Shown in pieces: positions 23,557 through 26,118 of a DNA stretch of 26,118 nucleotides; position 1 is the first letter of the stretch; each line of letters begins with the position of its first letter. Source of the stretch: an uncultured Fibrobacter sp. (GTDB taxonomy: Bacteria > Fibrobacterota > Fibrobacteria > Fibrobacterales > Fibrobacteraceae); contig NZ_ONDD01000030.1 of the NCBI RefSeq assembly GCF_900316465.1, positions 1 through 26,118 on the forward strand. The letters are read 5' to 3'. The translations under genes and the position numbers were made by a program. The notes beneath the pieces are model-generated. The model saw only the letters and a program-made list of their open reading frames with translations, was not told the origin of the DNA and searched no databases.

Positions 23557-23563
23557 GCCTGTA

Positions 23564-23569
23564 AATATA
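23564..23569 (-). promoter_or_regulatory. FISUMP gene -10 box, 7 bases from the ATG
   Basis: TATATT on the minus strand is followed by exactly 7 bases and then ATG; the -35 is weak. It is arranged back to back with the nuoA promoter within a 68-base gap. Confidence 0.5.
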
Positions 23570-23585
23570 GTTTACATTTCGGGAC

Positions 23586-23614
23586 TTAACGAGAAAAAAG
23601 AAATTTACTATGTT
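23586..23614 (+). promoter_or_regulatory. nuoA promoter
   Basis: TTAACG (23586-23591), exactly 17 bases, TATGTT (23609-23614), then 10 bases to ATG 23625. There is no ribosome binding site; the predicted leader is only 3-4 bases. Confidence 0.5.
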
Positions 23615-23624
23615 TTAACCCACT

Positions 23625-24017
23625 ATGTCGAACGTTGAAATCTTTGATACTACTTTTGCGATGACCATTCTCGTGGTCCTTGCACTCGTTGTTCCCACTG
23701 CCCTTTTGGTGGCAAACTGGTTCCTGCACCCCGGGAAAATCAAGGGGACCTCGATCAAAGGTACGTCCTATGAATGCGGTGTCGCACACGTTTCCGGTAC
23801 TTCGGGCGAACGATATCCCGTAAAGTATTACATGGTCGCCATGTTGTTCCTGGTCTTTGACCTCGAAGTGGCGTTCCTCTACCCCTGGACCGTTCAGTTC
23901 CTCAAGGGCGGCTGGGACTTGCTGTTCGTGTTGCTCGGATTCCTCGTGATTCTTGAAGCAGGCTATATCTACCTGGTCAAGAAGGGTATCCTCAACTGGA
24001 CTCGAATCCAAGACTAA
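23625..24017 (+). CDS. nuoA: NADH-quinone oxidoreductase subunit A (solitary nuoA)
   Basis: A 130-aa membrane subunit of respiratory complex I with three transmembrane helices. The conserved loop after helix 1 is present (SYECGV), as is the RYPVKYYMVAMLFLVFDLEVAFLYPW signature of helix 2 with its Asp-Glu quinone-site residues. Length and order are normal for NuoA. The gene normally begins a nuoA-N operon, but here it stands alone, ended by a strong terminator and followed by argA. The rest of complex I must lie elsewhere, or this is a second copy. Confidence 0.95.
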   Translation: MSNVEIFDTTFAMTILVVLALVVPTALLVANWFLHPGKIKGTSIKGTSYECGVAHVSGTSGERYPVKYYMVAMLFLVFDLEVAFLYPWTVQFLKGGWDLLFVLLGFLVILEAGYIYLVKKGILNWTRIQD

Positions 24018-24046
24018 GATTCGGGAAAGAGTATTCTATCTCAACT

Positions 24047-24081
24047 AAACGAGCGCGGTCCCATGGGGCCGCGCTTGTTTT
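24047..24081 (+). terminator. Strong terminator after nuoA
   Basis: AAACGAGCGCGG (24047-24058) pairs with CCGCGCTTGTTT (24069-24080, one wobble), with three further pairs near the loop. It isolates nuoA from argA, so nuoA is a single-gene transcript. Confidence 0.88.
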
Positions 24082-24100
24082 ATGAACAAAACAATTTTTC

Positions 24101-24106
24101 TACTTT
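24101..24106 (+). promoter_or_regulatory. argA -10 box, 7 bases from the ATG
   Basis: TACTTT is followed by exactly 7 bases and then ATG 24114. There is no good -35 and no ribosome binding site. It begins 20 bases after the nuoA terminator. Confidence 0.4.
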
Positions 24107-24113
24107 ATTGACT

Positions 24114-25472
24114 ATGAATAACGCAACGCCTGACTTTAATTCGCAACATTTTGAAGTTGCCGGTTTTATTCGCGAAGTGTTCGGCTATATGGAACGCTTC
24201 AAGGGCCAGCTGTTTGTGCTGAAAATCGAGGATGACCTAATGAGTCACCCCCTTTTCCCGGTGCTTATGCGCGATATTGCGCTTTTGCACAAGGCGGGTA
24301 TCCGCATTATTATCGTGCCGGGTACGCGTAACAGCATCGATGCCCAGCTCAAGGCGTGGGAACTGGAATCCACGTTCCATGCCGGCGTGCGTCTGACAAG
24401 CGAAGAGGCCTTGCCCCACATTGAGCAGGCTTCTCTCGGCGTTGCACAGCATATCATGAGCCACCTCACGGCAAGCGGCCTGAGGGGCATTCAAGGCAAC
24501 TGGGTGCTGGCTCGCAGCATGGGCGTTATCGACGGTGTCGACTACATGCGCACCGGCCGTATCGAACGTATCCAGCGCGATATCCTGGAACAGCTTTTGG
24601 AAGAAAAGTTCGTGCCGATTATTCCGCCGATTGGCTGGAACAAGCTCGGGCACGCTTACAATATCAGTTCTACCGAACTTGCGACGGAACTCTGCAAGTA
24701 CATGAAGGTGGGCAAGCTCTTCTTCATCGGTAACCAGAACGGTATCAAGCTCGAAGGCCTTGTGACCGGTCGGAACACCAAGTACCTGGAACCCACGGAT
24801 TCAGGCGTTATTTCGGCTATGGACGTGGACCAGGCCAAGGAACTGCTGGAACTCAATTCCGACCAGCTCGACTTTGCTCAGATGGACTACCTGATGAATG
24901 CCATTCGGGCATGCGAAGCGGGTGCGAACCGTGTTCACTTGCTGAGCGGTGAATTCCAGGGCAGCGTGCTGCAAGAAGTATTTAGTGCCCGCGGTGACGG
25001 TACCATGGTGTACGCAAACCAGTACTCCAGTATCAGGCCCGCGAACATCGAAGATATTCCCGATATCCTGCGCATTATGCAGGACTACATCGACAAGGGA
25101 TTCTTGGTGCCGCGTACGCAAGAAAGCATTTCCGAAAAGCTCAAGGATTACGTTGTCTACAGCATCGACAACAGCATTCACGGCTGTGGCGCCTTGCACG
25201 AATTCGAAGACGGCATGGCCGAAGTCGCCGGCATTGCTGTGGGCGCGAACTACCGCAAGTCGGGCATTGGCGACGCCATCGTGCGCCACTTGATTTCTGT
25301 GGGCCGCATGAAGGGCTACAAGAAGTTGTTCTTGCTCACCACGCAGGCTCTCGATTGGTTCTACCACTTCGGATTCGAAGATGGTACGGTCAGCGATTTG
25401 CCCAAGAGCAAGCGTGAACATTACAACCAGAAGCGTAAATCCCGTATCTTGATTCTTCCGCTGGAGAAATAA
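24114..25472 (+). CDS. argA: N-acetylglutamate synthase (amino-acid N-acetyltransferase)
   Basis: ArgA transfers acetyl from acetyl-CoA to glutamate, the first step of arginine synthesis. I start it at ATG 24114 (452 aa); an in-frame ATG at 24063 lies inside the nuoA terminator. Residues 1-290 are an amino-acid-kinase domain (FVLKI, IIIVPGT, then SSTELATEL), which in classical ArgA binds arginine for feedback control. About 310-452 is the GNAT acetyltransferase domain (IRPANIEDI, AEVAGIAVGANYRKSGIGDAIV with the acetyl-CoA loop RKSGIG, then LTTQALDWFYHFGF). The order and length match E. coli-type ArgA. It is coupled to the next gene by TAATG overlap. Confidence 0.95.
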   Translation: MNNATPDFNSQHFEVAGFIREVFGYMERFKGQLFVLKIEDDLMSHPLFPVLMRDIALLHKAGIRIIIVPGTRNSIDAQLKAWELESTFHAGVRLTSEEALPHIEQASLGVAQHIMSHLTASGLRGIQGNWVLARSMGVIDGVDYMRTGRIERIQRDILEQLLEEKFVPIIPPIGWNKLGHAYNISSTELATELCKYMKVGKLFFIGNQNGIKLEGLVTGRNTKYLEPTDSGVISAMDVDQAKELLELNSDQLDFAQMDYLMNAIRACEAGANRVHLLSGEFQGSVLQEVFSARGDGTMVYANQYSSIRPANIEDIPDILRIMQDYIDKGFLVPRTQESISEKLKDYVVYSIDNSIHGCGALHEFEDGMAEVAGIAVGANYRKSGIGDAIVRHLISVGRMKGYKKLFLLTTQALDWFYHFGFEDGTVSDLPKSKREHYNQKRKSRILILPLEK

Positions 25473-26062
25473 TGAATACTCTTGAAGCTATCAAGACTCG
25501 TCGTAGTACCCGCAAGTTCCAGCAAAAGCCGGTGGAACTTGAAAAGTTGCAGACCATCGTGGATGCGGGCCGTTTCGGCCCCACCGGCGGTAACTGCCAG
25601 AGCAATCACTTCTTCGTGATTAGCAATCCGGATGTACTCAAGAAGCTTGTGGAACTGGTGCAGTCCGCCTTTGCCGCCATGGAACTCCGCGAAGACTTGT
25701 ACAAGAGCCTGCAGAATTCCATTCGCTTGTCGCAGAAGGGCACGTACGTGTTCAATTACAATGCTCCTGTGTTGATTGTGGTTGCAAATAAGAAGGAATA
25801 CGGCAACAACATGGCCGATGTCGCCTGCGCCGTCGAAAACATGATGCTTGCTGCGAACGAACTCGACCTCGGCAGTTGCTACATCAATCAACTCAAGTGG
25901 CTGAACGAAGATCCGGCGCTTCTCGAATACTTGCGCTCCCTCGGCCTTAAAGAAGACGAGCGCGTGTACGCCTCGGTTGCCATTGGCTATGCCGACACGG
26001 AATCCGGCCTTCCGAACCGCACGGAATCCCCGCGCATCGGAAACGAAGTCGTTTTCGTGTAA
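25472..26062 (+). CDS. Nitroreductase-family flavoprotein
   Basis: A 196-aa FMN-dependent oxidoreductase of the nitroreductase fold. The N-terminus has the family's RRSTRKF motif (residues 10-16) that binds the FMN phosphate, followed by a GRFGPTGGNCQS segment and the downstream C..ENMMLAANELDLGSCYI helix typical of the family. The C-terminal R-x-Y-A-S-V-A-I-G-Y-A segment is also conserved. Members reduce quinones, nitroaromatics or other electrophiles with NAD(P)H; the physiological substrate cannot be read. Its ATG overlaps the argA stop (TAATG), so it is translated with argA, but a metabolic link is not obvious. No terminator is seen before the window ends. Confidence 0.9.
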   Translation: MNTLEAIKTRRSTRKFQQKPVELEKLQTIVDAGRFGPTGGNCQSNHFFVISNPDVLKKLVELVQSAFAAMELREDLYKSLQNSIRLSQKGTYVFNYNAPVLIVVANKKEYGNNMADVACAVENMMLAANELDLGSCYINQLKWLNEDPALLEYLRSLGLKEDERVYASVAIGYADTESGLPNRTESPRIGNEVVFV

Positions 26063-26118
26063 TGCCCACAGGGCGTCGTTGTTCCTACCTATTTGATAAA
26101 TCGTCCACGCTTTTTCCG

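Noticed and set aside
24063..24113. Upstream start of argA at ATG 24063
   Set aside because: It lies within the nuoA terminator hairpin; the ATG at 24114 follows a -10 box at the usual distance.

Overview
The window looks like a chromosomal segment of a Fibrobacter species (phylum Fibrobacterota). The lineage call rests on a giant secreted protein with a fibro-slime domain, a lipoprotein ending in a FISUMP ('Fibrobacter succinogenes major paralogous') domain, two lipoproteins with long poly-Ser linkers, and a secreted plant-polysaccharide hydrolase (GH30-like), together with ordinary Gram-negative housekeeping genes (lpxK, aroC, uvrC, argA, nuoA, zapA). No transposase, integrase, phage gene, tRNA or CRISPR array was seen.

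Layout. 1-390: the 3' end of a 5S rRNA, its terminator, and an unusual run of GC-rich hairpins with no credible gene. 521-4807 (+): fibro-slime surface protein. 4804-8322 (-): operon aroC, lpxK, RavA/MoxR-like AAA+ ATPase. 8428-9015 (+): small exported protein. 9106-11171 (-): Ktr/Trk potassium uptake pair. 11239-12138 (+): BASS-like transporter. 12192-14152 (+): a tight cluster of lipoprotein, barrel-like outer-membrane protein and AlkD-like protein. 14172-15967 (-): a translationally coupled lipoprotein and radical SAM/SPASM pair, the most interesting system here. 15968-16254: a repeat-rich divergent promoter region. 16255-18171 (+): GH30-like hydrolase. 18243-19007 (+): YhhN-family membrane protein. 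About 19079-19241 (-): an unannotated structured RNA with its own promoter and terminator, resembling 6S RNA. 19408-21267 (-): uvrC. 21338-22550 (+): ZapB-like coiled-coil protein and ZapA. 22618-23556 (-): FISUMP lipoprotein. 23625-24017 (+): solitary nuoA. 24114-26062 (+): argA coupled to a nitroreductase.

Two themes cut across the window. First, the lipoprotein/radical SAM pair matches the family pattern called the rSAM/lipoprotein system. Its lipoprotein carries repeated (P/A)-K/L-Y-G-V motifs, three of them exactly 16 residues apart, which makes it a plausible target for peptide modification by the enzyme. Second, many genes have a TATATT-like -10 box ending only 6 or 7 bases before the ATG and no Shine-Dalgarno sequence. 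This implies leaderless mRNAs. The predicted 5' end of the structured RNA lies at the same distance from its own -10 box, which calibrates the inference from within the window.

All function calls come from reading motifs by eye; no database or folding program was run.
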